A DNA stretch of 64,000 nucleotides from Staphylotrichum longicolle. Its lineage: Eukaryota; Ascomycota; Sordariomycetes; Sordariales; Chaetomiaceae. Shown here piece by piece: positions 44,096 through 55,545 of the stretch (the first letter of the stretch is position 1; every line of letters starts with the position of its first letter). The stretch spans positions 4,960,001 to 5,024,000 of the forward strand of contig JAHCVI010000002.1 of the NCBI GenBank assembly GCA_019096155.1, written 5' to 3'. The notes beneath the pieces were generated by a model. The model worked only from the letters and a program-made list of their open reading frames with translations. It did not search any database and had not been told where the DNA came from. A program made the translations under genes and the position numbers.

Positions 44096-44874
44096 CTAGC
44101 AACCGGGACCAGACTTCGCCCAGACCGCAGCATCATAACCGTCCATCCACTCAACATACTCGTCACCTGCAGCCGCCCACCCCTTGATGCCGCCCAGAAG
44201 TGCAAGGCTCTTCATATCCTTGTCCTCGACGCTCGCGATGTGGTCGGCCAGCCAACCCGTTGCTCTGCTTCCCCGGCCAGTTGATGATCCTTCATGAGTT
44301 CAGCAACAGGCAATCTAAAGTTATTAAGGGGGACTGTGAGGGAACAAACCGCAGTAAAAGATGACCTTGCGCAGACCCGCCGTCTTGAACAAGGCATAGA
44401 CGCTCGGCAGGGTCAGCGGAAGGCTTTGAGCAGGTAGATTGATAGAGCCGCGGATGGTTCCGCCCTAGGAACAATTTCGGGTCAGACCTGGGTTACATCC
44501 CGTCTCTGTCAGGGCTGGCTGTGTCTTTGTCCCAACTCTTTGAGCTGCGCAGTTCAAGGCATGAACTCGCTTGCTGTGGCAACAGGCTTGGAACGGGACC
44601 ATTGTTTTCGTAACTTAAGACGCACCTCGAAATCATTGCGCCGTAGATCAACCAGGACAAAGTCCCGCTTCTCGACTGGGGTTGCCTTGAGCAAGGCAAG
44701 GACCTCTTCCCGCGAGATGGTGACGACCTCGGACTTAGGCGCGGGGTAGGCCGCATACCATGGGGCCGGCGCCGGAGTTGAGTCCGCAGTTGACATTGTG
44801 AGAATCTGTTTCCGTGCCGGAGATATGACTGTTGTTGGTGTGAATCGCCGCAGGCCAAAAAGACTGGGTTTCAT
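44096..44874 (-). CDS. Rhodanese/Cdc25-fold protein with CX5R active site
   Basis: Small enzyme of the rhodanese superfamily, 185 residues from the ATG at 44874 or 159 from the ATG at 44796. Exons are 44874-44626, 44464-44350 and 44289-44096; the first intron is long for this window (161 bp). The active-site loop, assembled across the last intron, reads YCGSSTGRGSRATGW. The Cys-x5-Arg spacing is that of Cdc25 phosphatases and Acr2-type arsenate reductases rather than of sulfurtransferases. FVLVDLRRNDFEGGTIRGSINLPAQS is the usual preceding strand-helix. The longer N-terminus (KPSLFGLRRFTPTTVISPAR) is basic and free of acids, so mitochondrial targeting is possible. Confidence 0.88.
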
Positions 44875-46204
44875 TGCAATTCCCGGAAGAGAGCGGTCAG
44901 GTTAAGGTTGGCCGTCCCACTCGGCGTATGTGAGGATGGAGTCGCTCCTTGGATGTGATTGGTTTGTCGGGAGGGAATTTGCCGACCTTTGCCGCGACTC
45001 CAACTGTCGCCAGCAGCTACTCTGATGATGTTTGAGGGGGATCCCCAGATTCACCGTTCAACGGCTCAGATTGACGGTACCGATCCGCAAAGATAACTTT
45101 GACCAGAACCAAATTCTCTCTATTCATGCACTGAACATACCCTACTTTGCCAAGTTCGGAGAAGGAACGATGACACGGACAGGCACAACGAAATATGTAA
45201 GGTACGTACTCAACGAGAGACCCGGGCTTCTCCGCCGATTTGCGGGTCACAAGATGGAAGAGGCGCACTGCAAAACGCATCAACCGTTCGAGATCAAGGA
45301 CAAAATAGGAGATCTCGCTTACGGACCTTGACTCCTGACATCCCCCGTTCATGCACAGTGCAGTCCGGGCTAGCCCCTAGCTTGGGAGATGGCCGTAAGA
45401 GTCACAACCGAATGGTAAAACGCAGACGAACCTTTTAGTTGACTTGTCTGGTTCTCCAAGGGCTCCCTCTCCAATGGCACGAGGTAGAACCTTGATGCTG
45501 GCGCTTTCACTAGCCCCTTTTGCCACCACAGACAGCCGCTCTTCGGCGCCAACTGTCCGTTGCCTGACTTGTTGACCGAGACCCCCTTTTTCACGCCACT
45601 GTTGGGACGTCGCTAGCTAGCGTACGATCTATGATGTTACCAGAGCAAACCTAAAATGATATGATCCAGCCTCAGCTCTCGTTTATGGGGTAGGATTGTG
45701 AGGGGCAAAAGCGGGCAGCGTCGCATCAATACAACTCTCCCGTCAGGTCAGACCAAGGGGCCCAGACCAAATCCACAAGCTGTTCCCGCCTCAGGTCCGC
45801 TGAGCGGCTGCATCGAGCGGCTCAACTGATTCATGGAACACCTTCCAGATGTCCAAATCAGACGTTTTTGGGTTTGATCGAAGCGCCTGTTGCCATTGTT
45901 AAACTTGTAGCATCATTGCGGTTGCACTCAATTAGTTGGCGGGCGGACATCTGTTTCTCGTTGGGCACGTGCCTGGATCGGGGATGAGCGGCGATATCCT
46001 CGCCTCTTGTCCGGTTTAACGTAATGAGAATGTTGCCGAGACGCACAATGATGTGCCTAGTCCAACAAGCGAGGAGATCGTGAACAATGGCGGCGATCTT
46101 TGACCTTGGTTCACTCTATGCGCTGCAACGCCATAATCTGGACCTGACAATAAGCCGGGCGGACTGACCACCGCTCTTCATGTGATGCTCCATGAGGTTC
46201 TGTC
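44875..46204. other. Intergenic, no gene seen
   Basis: About 1.3 kb. Overlapping 100-codon open frames on opposite strands at 45017-45352 lack any domain. Near 45780-45830 CCGCTGAGCGGCTGCATCGAGCGGCTC contains short GCGGCT repeats. Nothing else recognizable. Confidence 0.5.
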
Positions 46205-46213
46205 TATAAAAGG
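46205..46213 (+). promoter_or_regulatory. TATA box of the small secreted protein gene
   Basis: TATAAAAGG lies 109-117 bases upstream of the ATG at 46322, preceded by an AT-rich tract. A strong TATA box is in keeping with a highly or conditionally expressed secreted protein. Confidence 0.6.
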
Positions 46214-46321
46214 AGCGCCAAAGATCCGTGGCAGCAGATTCAAGATCACTCCTCACTCTCAGTTCTCAAGCAAGAAGAACCAGCCACCTACCAGCGCTGT
46301 TCCCCCAGTCCCAGTTCCAAA

Positions 46322-46801
46322 ATGAAGCTCTCCGCCTTCTTCCTGGCCGCCACCGCCCTCGCCGGCACCTCGTCCGCGTACCGGATCAGCGTCTACAGCA
46401 AGGACAACTACCAAGGCACGCAGAAGACGTGGACCACGGGCGGCACCCACAGCGTCGGCTTCACCGTCAAGTCTTGGATCTGGGAGTCCGGCGCCGACGG
46501 CTGCTGCATCGCCTTCTGCAAGGGCAGCACGGTAAGTTCTTCCATGACACGTGGCTTTCCGAGAGGTCGAAGGTCAAAAAGAGGGTAGGGGCTAACGCAT
46601 TACTTGTCACAGAATGTCGGGCGGTACTGCGGAAGCGCCAGCAAGGCTGTCTCCAGCGCTGGTCAACTCGTTAGCGGCTCGCAGAAGGCTGCGTTGGGCG
46701 GCTCGGGTTTGGAAGGAGCTTGTGAAGAAACAAAAAAGGGAGAAAATTGTGTTGGCGGGGAAAAATACCTCCTAATAACATACGGTTCGTACCTCCCTTA
46801 A
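46322..46801 (+). CDS. Small secreted cysteine-rich protein, beta/gamma-crystallin-like
   Basis: Protein of 132 residues from exons 46322-46531 and 46613-46801 (81 bp intron, GTAAGT...CACAG). Signal peptide MKLSAFFLAATALAGTSSA, then a mature protein of about 113 residues with six cysteines. The first half, YRISVYSKDNYQGTQKTW with GTHSVGFTVKSWIW, resembles a Greek-key beta/gamma-crystallin motif of the kind found in some small secreted fungal proteins. The second half has CGSASKAVSSAG and a paired CEETKKGENC. Possible roles are as an apoplastic effector, antimicrobial protein or surface protein; sequence alone does not decide. Confidence 0.85.
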
Positions 46802-49243
46802 TTACGGGTGTTGAATGGTTAATTTGTTTCGTATGCTCGGAGGACGATGTTCCAATGTGGTTCGCGAGTCGTTGCAAACTTGAGCAGGGATGTGCTCTCA
46901 TCAGAATATTGACAGGAGGGAAGGTTGTAATTCTCTCTCAAGACGACCCTCTTGTTTTTCTGAGACCATCCATCCCCCAATGTTTCACGCCTGCCAGCGC
47001 AAAAAAGTAAAGGGAAGTGGAACAACTCCTGCTAATTTTCCTAAAAGTGTCTCGTCCAGCGTAAAATTGTTTGGAGTGACGAGAGACAATGATGGAGACA
47101 TATGACAGAACCCTTTCTCCGTCGTGAACCATCTGGTGTACCTTGGAGTTAAGGCTGAATGAGGATGAAGCATCGTAGGCTGAAATACATATGAAGTTGA
47201 TGTGAGGGAACATCATCAGGGATAGGTACCTCAGTACAATGAGAGATTGATTTCATCTCAACTTTGTCCAAAGAGTCGACTGAACCCCAGCCCCAATCTC
47301 ACGCACCTTCCTGCTCACAGTAGATATACAAGTTCCAGCAATCTCCATTTCACCGGCTCTCCCCAGAAAGCCATAATAGCTCAATGGGGAGAGTCCGGCC
47401 CGACGGCCAGCAACGCTCGAATTGCACCTTTCAAAAAAGAAAGGTCACCAGTTCGAGTGCGAAGAACACCTTTGGGTTTTTCTACCCGATCCCGAACCGG
47501 GGAGGTTAGCCGGCAAGCTTTTTGTGTTTCTTTTTTTCCTTTTTCCTTTTGGCTTTTCTCTTCTTTCTGTTTCTCTCCCTTTGTCTTCAAGTCCCTGTTT
47601 GCGATTTTTATCATACTTTCTCCCGTACTTTCGCTATCTTGCGTTTTCGTCTGGCACTGGAAGCTGGAAAACTTCTACATCGAGGATGATTCAAACGGCA
47701 GGAATCGTGTCTCAACTCGCTGCCTTACCTTGCTATTCAAAACAACCATTAAACTACTTCCTGCCGAGCTCTTCGATACATTGATAATTGACGAAACTTG
47801 TCCCGGCAATGGTCTGGTGCTCCGCTGTAGGCGCGAGGGATTCTGATTGCAATAAATTAGGACAGGAAATCCATCGAATACACTGGAATCTAGCATTTCG
47901 AGTCACACACCATGATCCTGAAAAACATGGACTTACCTTTGGTGATTGGGTGCATTTGGGTTTCCATCGTCTCCATCAGCAACTGACGTGTGTCCACGAC
48001 CCAACATCACCGTTGAACAAAACCTTGCGTCTGGAGACAGAAAGCTACCAGTGTGTGCAAAAATAAAAGCAGATGGGGTCTGTTGTGAAGATGGAAGGTG
48101 AGATCTCCTTAAACAAGAAGAGGCCGTTGTAAACAGGTCCAGTCACTCACTATCCCCCGCCAGTATGCACAACACTATGTCTGACCGGGTCGAACTGAGG
48201 AGCACTGGCGAACCGTCAAAAGGTGCGTCGTATGTCAGCAAACGGGCCGGCTAGCTCCGGCAAATGAAGCCAGGGACAAGGGAAGCAGTCGTCAGCAGCT
48301 ATATATCGTACATCAAGCGTCAACCGGCCAGGCAAGGAGCTCGCCGTCAGCGTCGGTTAAGCAGCCGAACCGGCGCCTAGGTTTTACCCGCGACGACGTG
48401 ACGTTGGGTGCCACCGCAAAAATAGCACCAGCATAGATTACTCCTACCGGGCGAGCTCCCGAGGCTGCAGTCCCGTCGCCAGCAGCCGGACTGCCAGCCA
48501 CGGCCCAAGGGCGCAAAAACCGGAAACCGGCAAGCTTTCGCCAATGACTGGGCAAAACGAAACTGCAGTGTAATGCGGGGGGTGGGAGAAATGTTCGAGA
48601 ATCGTCGCCCAACTGCCGAGGCCAACCGGCAATATAAACAGGCGGGCGTCACCCAAGAATCTGGATAAAGCAACGGGACTCGTCATGCACAGGCGAAGAA
48701 GATCCTGGCGTCTGGCTCGGATCTCGCTGGTTTTAACCGGCGTCTAAAACACGGCCATCTCGCCGGACGACCCGATTCGCCCTTCCGACCCTCAGTCTCT
48801 TACAAACGGAGATTAAAATCCGGGGAACGATCTTGGCGTTGGCACGTTGAAGGTGAGATGCTGATCGGACAGCCCAATCAGCACCACGCTGTATGTCAGT
48901 CAGTCGTTTGGGCGATATAGCAGATGCAACGGGGGGTACAATATAGCGCTGGCGAAATTTCCTCCTCCCATGGTCTAGCGTGGGAGCCACTGCCCACGGG
49001 TCACGGGTGAATTCCGATGATGCGACCCGGATATTGATGGTGCCTTCCGCTTCGTCACTCGGAGGCCAGAGCCGGGCCACGGTAGGATTATGGTCAGGGT
49101 GGAAAGGACGAGGGGCGACCAGGCGGTAAAACAACCTTAATAACCCCAGGCGCAAACCGTTCCTCTCCATCTCGGGCTTCAACCGCCGCATCCTCTTTTC
49201 TTCGTTTGCCAGGACTTAGCACTCTTGGGTTACCGTCGACGCC
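46802..49243. other. Long intergenic region with a tRNA-like element
   Basis: About 2.4 kb without a supported protein gene. It contains the tRNA-like sequence at 47371-47466 and a T-rich tail behind it (47520-47580). The stretch 48240-48730 is rich in CCGGC/GCCGG words and has no long open frame with protein character. The last few hundred bases are presumably the promoter of the dioxygenase gene. Confidence 0.5.
47371..47466 (+). other. tRNA-like element with pol III A and B boxes
   Basis: TAGCTCAATGGGGAG at 47377-47391 matches the A box (TRGCNNAGYNGG) and CAGTTCGAGTGC near 47449-47460 is close to a B box (GGTTCGANNCC). Between them ACCTTTC-AAAAAA-GAAAGGT (47426-47445) is a perfect hairpin in the place of a long variable arm. 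No acceptor stem can be formed and the anticodon arm does not give a 7-base loop, so it is not a working tRNA. A tRNA-derived SINE or a decayed Ser/Leu-type tRNA is likely. Confidence 0.4.
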
Positions 49244-50618
49244 ATGGCTATCAAGAACCTCCTGGCAAGCCTCCTGCTGGCTGCGCCTGTCGCGCTCGCC
49301 CACCCGGGCCACCACGAGAAGGTGTATGCGCATTCGGCCCTACCGCTCGAGCGCAAGTCTCTCGCCCACTGCAGCGCCGAGTTTTCCAAGCCCGAATTCA
49401 TCAAGAGGACGGTCGAGATCCATGGGGAGGAGCTGGCGCGGCTGAAGCGGTCGCTGGGGCTCGAGGCCGAGGAGACGTGAGCGCCGCCGAAAGTCTGGTT
49501 CATGAGGATGGAATGGAGTGCTGACGCTTCCCTTGCGCAGGCCGAAGCTCCGCCCGCGCGATTACATCTCGGTCTCCCGGATTGACCACAAGAGCAGCAA
49601 GGCGGTTTCCAAGGGAATGGATCTTAGCACGCTGTTCTCGGATGCCGGTGCCTGCATGCTGATGCCCGCCGTCGACCAGGGCCCGCTGTGTAAGTCGCGA
49701 CGACAAACAAGGAGTAACCGGCCAAGAAGCTGACAAGCCCCCAGACGTTCAGGGCGAAGAAATCAGGAAGAACATTACCAATGGCGAGAAGGGTATTCCC
49801 TTGACGCTCGCCATCCAGGTCGTCGACTACAAGACCTGCCAGACAGTTCCCAACGCCTATGTGGACATCTGGAGCTCCAACTCGACCGTGAGTCCCTTCG
49901 ATTGCTGTAATCAGGTCCATGAGCAGTTACTGACTGGCGCAGGGCATCTACGTCGGTGTGCAGGGCTACCCCGGCATGGGCGACCCGAAGGACGCCTCGA
50001 TCCTCAAGGGCACCACCCTCCGCGGCGTGCAGCCGACCAACGACCACGGCGTGGCCTCGTTCGACTCGCTGTTCCCCGGCCACTATGACGGACGCGCCAC
50101 CCACATCCACGGTAAAGCTCCCGCAGCCCAATCTGCAAAGGTACAACAGCATCAGCCCTACTAACACCTGCCTCTAATTAGCCATCGTCTACCTCGGCGC
50201 GACCAAGCAGCCCCAACACACCATCACGGGCGGCCGCGCCGCGCACATCGGGCAGCTCTACTTCGACCAGAGCCTCATCACGGCCGTCGACAAGGTGACG
50301 CCCTACAGCAGCAACAAGATGAAGATCACGCAGAACACGGCCGACTTCCTCTTCATGCAGGGCGCTAACGGCGACGACCCGATCGTGCGCTACGCCATGG
50401 TCGGCCCGAACCTGTCGGACGGCCTGTTCGCGTGGATCCGCTTCGGCATCAACCAGCAGGCCAACAAGGCCGTCAACCCGGCCGCGTGGTGGACCGACAA
50501 GGGCGGCGTCATGAACCCCAAGGGCCCCGTCTCGCAGCTGACGGGCGGCGGCACGGGTGGGTGGGGCGGCTGGGGCAAGAAGAGGGCGGCTGTTGAGCCG
50601 GTGGAAGACGAGGAGTGA
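49244..50618 (+). CDS. Secreted intradiol ring-cleavage dioxygenase
   Basis: Extracellular non-haem Fe(III) enzyme that opens catechol-type rings between the hydroxyls; fungal secreted forms act on lignin- and plant-derived catechols. Five exons, 49244-49476, 49541-49689, 49745-49887, 49943-50111 and 50182-50618, give 376 residues with all phases consistent. Signal peptide MAIKNLLASLLLAAPVALA, a His-rich start HPGHHEK and a 70-residue prodomain-like region precede the catalytic domain. Two Tyr and two His ligands can be placed: Tyr in GPLYVQGE, Tyr in FPGHYDGRATHIH, and His-x-His in the same motif. VPNAYVDIWSSNSTGIY is the usual central strand. The Gly- and Trp-rich tail (GGGTGGWGGWGKK) is typical of this secreted group. 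Confidence 0.95.
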
Positions 50619-50997
50619 GTTTTTTTGGGGGGGGCATGACGTGAAAGCATTGATGTGTGTATTCTGCTAGAGGGGTGTCGAGTTTGGGGGGTGGGAACGG
50701 CTCAGAGGGCGGTTCAGGATAGCGTCACCCGACAGTACGGTCGTTACCAGTTAGAGTTGAAACATTGTCAGCCTGGAATGCATGGCAGAGTTAACAAACA
50801 AGTTTCAAAGTTATTCTCTATCACCTGCAGTGTTCCATTGTGAGCAGGGGAAGGCTGTCAATTTCGAGGCAAGAATGCATGGAACTGAGACTGAGAACTC
50901 AATGACACAGCGTAAGCGATTATGACACGGTTAGTTCATGCTTATTTTATTGCTACTGTCTATGTATGTGAACATAGGGATCGTGTCTGTCTAGGTT
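50619..50997. other. Short intergenic between convergent genes
   Basis: About 380 bases, no gene. A poly-T/poly-G step (TTTTTTGGGGGGGG) follows the dioxygenase stop at about 50620-50633. Confidence 0.5.
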
Positions 50998-53382
50998 TCA
51001 CACTTTCAGCGCCTCCAACAGCCCCTTCAACATGTCGTTCTCGAGCATGCCCATCTGCGCTGCCAGACATTTCAGCTCCACCTGCAGCGCATCCAAGGCG
51101 TGGCGTGTGTATTCGAGGCTCCCCTGCTTCCTGAGATGCTCGAGAAACAGTTTCTTCTGCTCGAGTGACATTTTACCGGCGACATGGCGTTGCGAGAGCA
51201 GGTTGCGGAGGACAGTGTTCTTTCCGTCGTTTGTGGTTGTAGGTCCGTAGGTCTCGCACCTTCCCAGAGCGTGGATAAGCGGGAGGGAGTATTTGCCTTC
51301 GTCGAGGTCTTCGCAGAACCCCTTTTGCTTGGTGTACTGAACGCGACTCGTTAGATGTTGCATGATCCTAATAACTCAAGCACGGAACACGTACATCTGC
51401 AGAGGTCAAATTCATGTAGTCGTCACGAATCTGGAAAAGTCGACCGAGCAACGTCATGAAACGGGTCAAAAGTGCTACGTCCGGTTTGGCAGGCGAGACC
51501 GATTTTGCATCCATCAACCTCGCCAGCATCCGGAAGAGCCCAGCGGTTTCTGTGGGGTTTGGTCAGTTGACTGAGGGTTCAAAGCATCGAGCGGTCAAAC
51601 CAAACTTACTGTTATCAACCATTGCCAAGTACTCTTCTTCCGTCGGGCAATCCAGGTTGTACGTCCATGAGAGATCGTGGCTTTGTCCGATGTACAAGTC
51701 TCGTAGTTCACCTTGTGAGAGTCAGCAGCCAGTCTCAAAGTTCAGGATAAAAACGGGCATCACTGACGGCAAAAGATATCCATGCACAACTCACTGTCCA
51801 GCTTTCTCACTTCGGCCAGGGCGCCCAGGAAACGGTACCCGGCAGAGTTGATTGTCTGCATTGTCCCAAAGACCATGTGAACAGCTGGCTTGCCACGGCG
51901 AAGTTGCGACGAGTCTTCGATGTCATCGAGCATCAGAGAAGCCCCATGCAAAAGATTGACCACCTTTTTGATGACGAGCGTATCTTCTGGCGACACGTCG
52001 TACCACAAGTTTAGAGCGTCGATGGTCTTGTCTCGAATTCCTTTGGCTGGGAGTGTGTCGAGATACCGTGATGGTGCCTCAAGTGTCTGTGTCATCAATC
52101 AGGTGGTTGTTTCGGTCTCATCCAGGGAAAGGGAACCCAGACCTTTGTGCTTAACGCCTGAACTCCCCGCACAGCCACCATGTCCTGTTTCGTGGTGCCT
52201 TTGTGCCGTACGCCGTTGACTTTGGCCTCATCGGGCAGGATAGCTCCGCTCGTGACTTTGCTCTGGGCAGTCTCCAACGTGGCAGTGTCTTCCGCCCAGA
52301 CCGCTTTTGCTATTTCGACATGTGCCGGGATACACTCTTGCTCGGGATGATACCGGTAACATTCCAGACTCCAGGCAGCGTTGCCGCTGATTGCAAACTT
52401 CTGCACGTCAAGCAAGAACTTGGCGTCATGACAGAGGTCGTCTCTGGTCGTGACTGTCTCGATGACTCGCAAGTATTCCGCAGCATAGTCCCGAATTTTC
52501 TCGCGGCAGAATGCCTTCGCCTCATCGCATGATATCGAGTGTTTCTCCATCAGCACCCAGATGGCGTTCGCCATTGAGGCGTGATTGCGGTCGGTCGCGG
52601 TTTTTTGCTCTCGCTCCCAGGAGTAGTAGTCGTTTACCAGGGATGTTTGCAACCAGAAGGATTCCGACAGATCGAGGCATATTTGCTGTTGGTCGTCGGG
52701 GATGTCGAGGCCCATGGCGAACATGAACAGACCAAACCCGGCCCTGAGAACACTGTCAACTTTGCCAAACCGAGTCACAAGTCTTTGGGGAACTTACTGC
52801 GCAGAGACGTTGACACGCCGGTACTCGAGGTACTCGTCAAAGCTCTGGCAGTCTTTACCGTCGCTTGATGTGCTCCACATGAGCTTCGCCCACCTCTCGA
52901 CCCACCGAAACGTCTCTTTTGCCCTCACCGGATCGATGGCAACCATCGTCTTGCCAAAGTCAACGACAGCCCTGGTAAGTGGCGAGCAGGGGCCGGCGTC
53001 CATGTCCCCGCCCGCCATCACCACCTTGTACGCCTGCAACAGGTCGTCATGTGTGGCGCGAGGGCGGCCATGGGAGACTTGGACTCGTCAATCATGTCGT
53101 CGACCAAGTACACGATTTCCAAGATGTGTCCGACAACCTCGAGGCGGTCGGGGAGGGTTTCAGGTAAGCATGTCGCAACGAAGTTGTGGCGGGGCTCATG
53201 GTGCCTGAAAATCCGGATGGGACAGACCCAAAGAGTTCTTCCCACTTCTTTTGGGCGCGAAGGGCACCGCGGTCGGCAAGCTCTGCGTTGCGGTGGACTC
53301 GGAGGGGGATGCCGCAGGAAAGGTTTCCGATGGTAATGTCGTACGGGGACGGGCCGGCGAGGCGTGAGTTGGGGTATTCCAT
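50998..53382 (-). CDS. Chimeric terpene synthase (cyclase plus prenyltransferase) with two apparent frameshifts
   Basis: Bifunctional PTTS-type enzyme: the C-terminal half makes a C20 or C25 prenyl diphosphate and the N-terminal half cyclises it. Six exons: 53382-52798, 52743-52143, 52086-51795, 51711-51610, 51549-51395 and 51336-50998; from 52743 onward all phases agree. The cyclase has a DDMID metal motif (near 53095) and the NSE-type motif NDYYSWERE. The prenyltransferase has LMLDDIEDSSQLRRG and IRDDYMNL. Exon 1 needs three frames to read its conserved parts: one before about 53190, a second to about 53060, a third after. Its length (585) is two bases short of the phase required by exon 2. 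Either two single-base losses have inactivated the cyclase end, or the sequence has two errors. The intact-length protein would be about 690 residues, normal for the family. Confidence 0.88.
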
Positions 53383-54319
53383 GGCTGCCCTGCGTCGTGT
53401 ATCCTCGCAGATTTCGGTCGTTTGGGGTTTGCTGGACCTTCCAAGACTGTGCAAGAAGAAGGAAATGAAGGATGAAAATGATTAACTTGGTAGGATCTGG
53501 ATAGAGATACAATTCTGGGAGATAGACGTGACTTGTAAAACAGGTTGGATCTAGCTACGCAAGCAGGCAACATGCCTCTGCTGTGTTGATGATGGGGAAA
53601 AGTATTTGACAAGGTGTCGCTGGAGCAGCATGCAGCAGATGATTGAATTAGGGAGAATTGGGTGACTGCGAACCATGGAGGGATCAAACTAACTCCAGAA
53701 GGCGAGACTCTGCTAATCATCGGGCGGTCCATCCAGCTCCTGCCAAAGACATTTTTGCACGAACATGAAGGGAAGCCGCTACCACAGACCCCCGAGTTTC
53801 ATGATTTTTGAAGAAGGGGAGAAGGGGTCCAGCGAACAGAGATTCCCTACGCCATGCTGGCCGGGCAGCTGCATCGGTGGTTTGCATGGCTCCTGCCGAT
53901 CATTCAGCCGCGTTACATCAGCGAGTGTAGTTCTGGCGTGACCCAGGACCTCTGCAGCAGATACGGCTAGAATACGCGAGGAAGCACCGCATGGTCGTGG
54001 CTGGCTGAGACCTGCAAGTTTGTTTGTGACGACTCCCACGTGTAGTTGTCTCAGACAAGTGGCGTTTTCTTGCACTAAAAATAAACACGGGGCGTTTTCT
54101 CTTTGTATTTCAGTTTGAATTGATGTCAGTAGCTAATCTGAGGTGTTGTTGTAAGCAGTTTGCCCATTGAAGTGCCATCGTTGCACGGAAAAGGGGTCAA
54201 TGGCTGCCAGCGATCCAAGGTGTGGCGACATCATCGGGCGCTTCCATCTCAGCAACCTGAACCCTAAATTGAGCCGTATCCTATTTTCCCTTCCCTTTCT
54301 AGGAGCCTAAGAGGAGATT
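53383..54319. other. Intergenic, promoter side of the terpene synthase
   Basis: About 940 bases with no supported gene. Contains the terpene synthase leader and the 3' flank of the upstream membrane-protein gene. No regulatory motif was recognised with confidence. Confidence 0.5.
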
Positions 54320-55545
54320 TTAAGACGACTTTTTCATCGAGCTGACCTGTCGCGAACCCCCAGTCTCCTTGAACACGAGCTCGTCGCGCTCCCAGACCAA
54401 CTCAACGGCGGCGCCGGTCGGGCCAACAATGATGGACAACAGGACAATCTTGACCACGAGTCCGGTCAAACTGACGGTGCGGAGGATTTGCTTATGGGCA
54501 ACGGTGTACAGCTTGCTGGCCCAGAGCAAAGTACCGGCTGATCCGATGAGGTAATCCCAGCGGAGGAAGTAGTGAACGCCCTCTGCGACAGACTGAACCT
54601 GGACACCAGACCAGGGAATCGGAATCTGGAAGACATTCGATGGATGAAGACCGGCCAGGAAGCGATCCTTGAACAACACCGGGGCCACGACCGAGGCCAG
54701 AGGAATCACCCAAGAAACAAGATGGGCCAAGCCGGCGGTCGCCAGGGCGGTGGCATACACCCAGCGCAGGGCGGACATCGAGGCGCGTGGATTGTCGGGC
54801 AGCAATGGCGAAACGAGATGGTACGCCACCGTTGTCATGATGGACACGTAAGCGGGCCACGGCTGCCAGATGGCGATGGCGATCTGCTTCCAGTCCGACG
54901 AGAGCACACGCGGCGCGGGCAGGGCCATGGCGATGCTCGGCGCCTGGTACCCAACCAGGAAAATCAGCGGAAGAGTGGCGAGCACAGCACGCGGAACGCT
55001 AATGTTGTCGGCACGAGGTTGACGGGCGGTGATGGAGCTGCCGAGGTGGAGACCCAGGAACAAAGGTGCTGAGCAGGCAAACGTGAGCAGCTGAGCAGCG
55101 AGGCCGAAGAGCATTGGGCTGTGATAGATCCACCGGGGTTAGCCAATCGTCCGTTTCGACTAGAGATAGCTTTGCTCGAGGTAACATACTAGGCCGCAAT
55201 GGTTCCAGCATTTCCCTTGCGCCACGACTCGAGCACCACCAGAGTCCATGCAGCGCCGAAGGTGCCGGAGAAGCCCAGGGAGTGAACAAGAAGGCCGGGG
55301 CTCTGGCCGTCGAGGGCGGGATAAAAGAAGATGGTCAGCAGTGTCAGCAAGCGGTCCACGGGCTCGATTCCGGTGTAGGATGTGCGCAGCGGCTCATTGG
55401 TGCCAGGCAGTTTGCCAGATGCGACAACAATGTCGTTCTGCGCCAGCAGGCCGTTGGCGACGGCGAAGTACCAGATAACATAGAGCGTCGAGGCGCTCAG
55501 CGCAAACAGAATCAATCTCATGATGACGGTGGCAGAGAGAGACAA
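54320..55545 (-). CDS. Polytopic membrane protein, possibly of the terpenoid-cluster PaxA/AtmA-like kind
   Basis: Membrane protein of 384 residues in two exons, 55545-55190 and 55118-54320 (71 bp intron, GTATGT...CACAG). Hydropathy by eye gives eight to ten spans, starting with LILFALSASTLYVIWYFAVA. The first loop carries EPLRTSYTGIEPVDRLLTLLTIFFYPALDG, a pattern I associate with membrane proteins found in fungal terpenoid and indole-diterpene clusters (PaxA/AtmA group); this is from memory and tentative. It sits 0.9 kb upstream of the chimeric terpene synthase on the same strand, which fits a shared pathway. If the link is wrong it is simply an orphan integral membrane protein. The Met at 55521 is an alternative start. 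Confidence 0.7.

Noticed and set aside
45017..45352. Opposed 100-codon open frames
   Set aside because: Neither has a recognizable feature and they occupy the same bases.
47371..47466. Functional tRNA gene
   Set aside because: Pol III boxes are present, but the acceptor stem and a 7-base anticodon loop cannot be formed.
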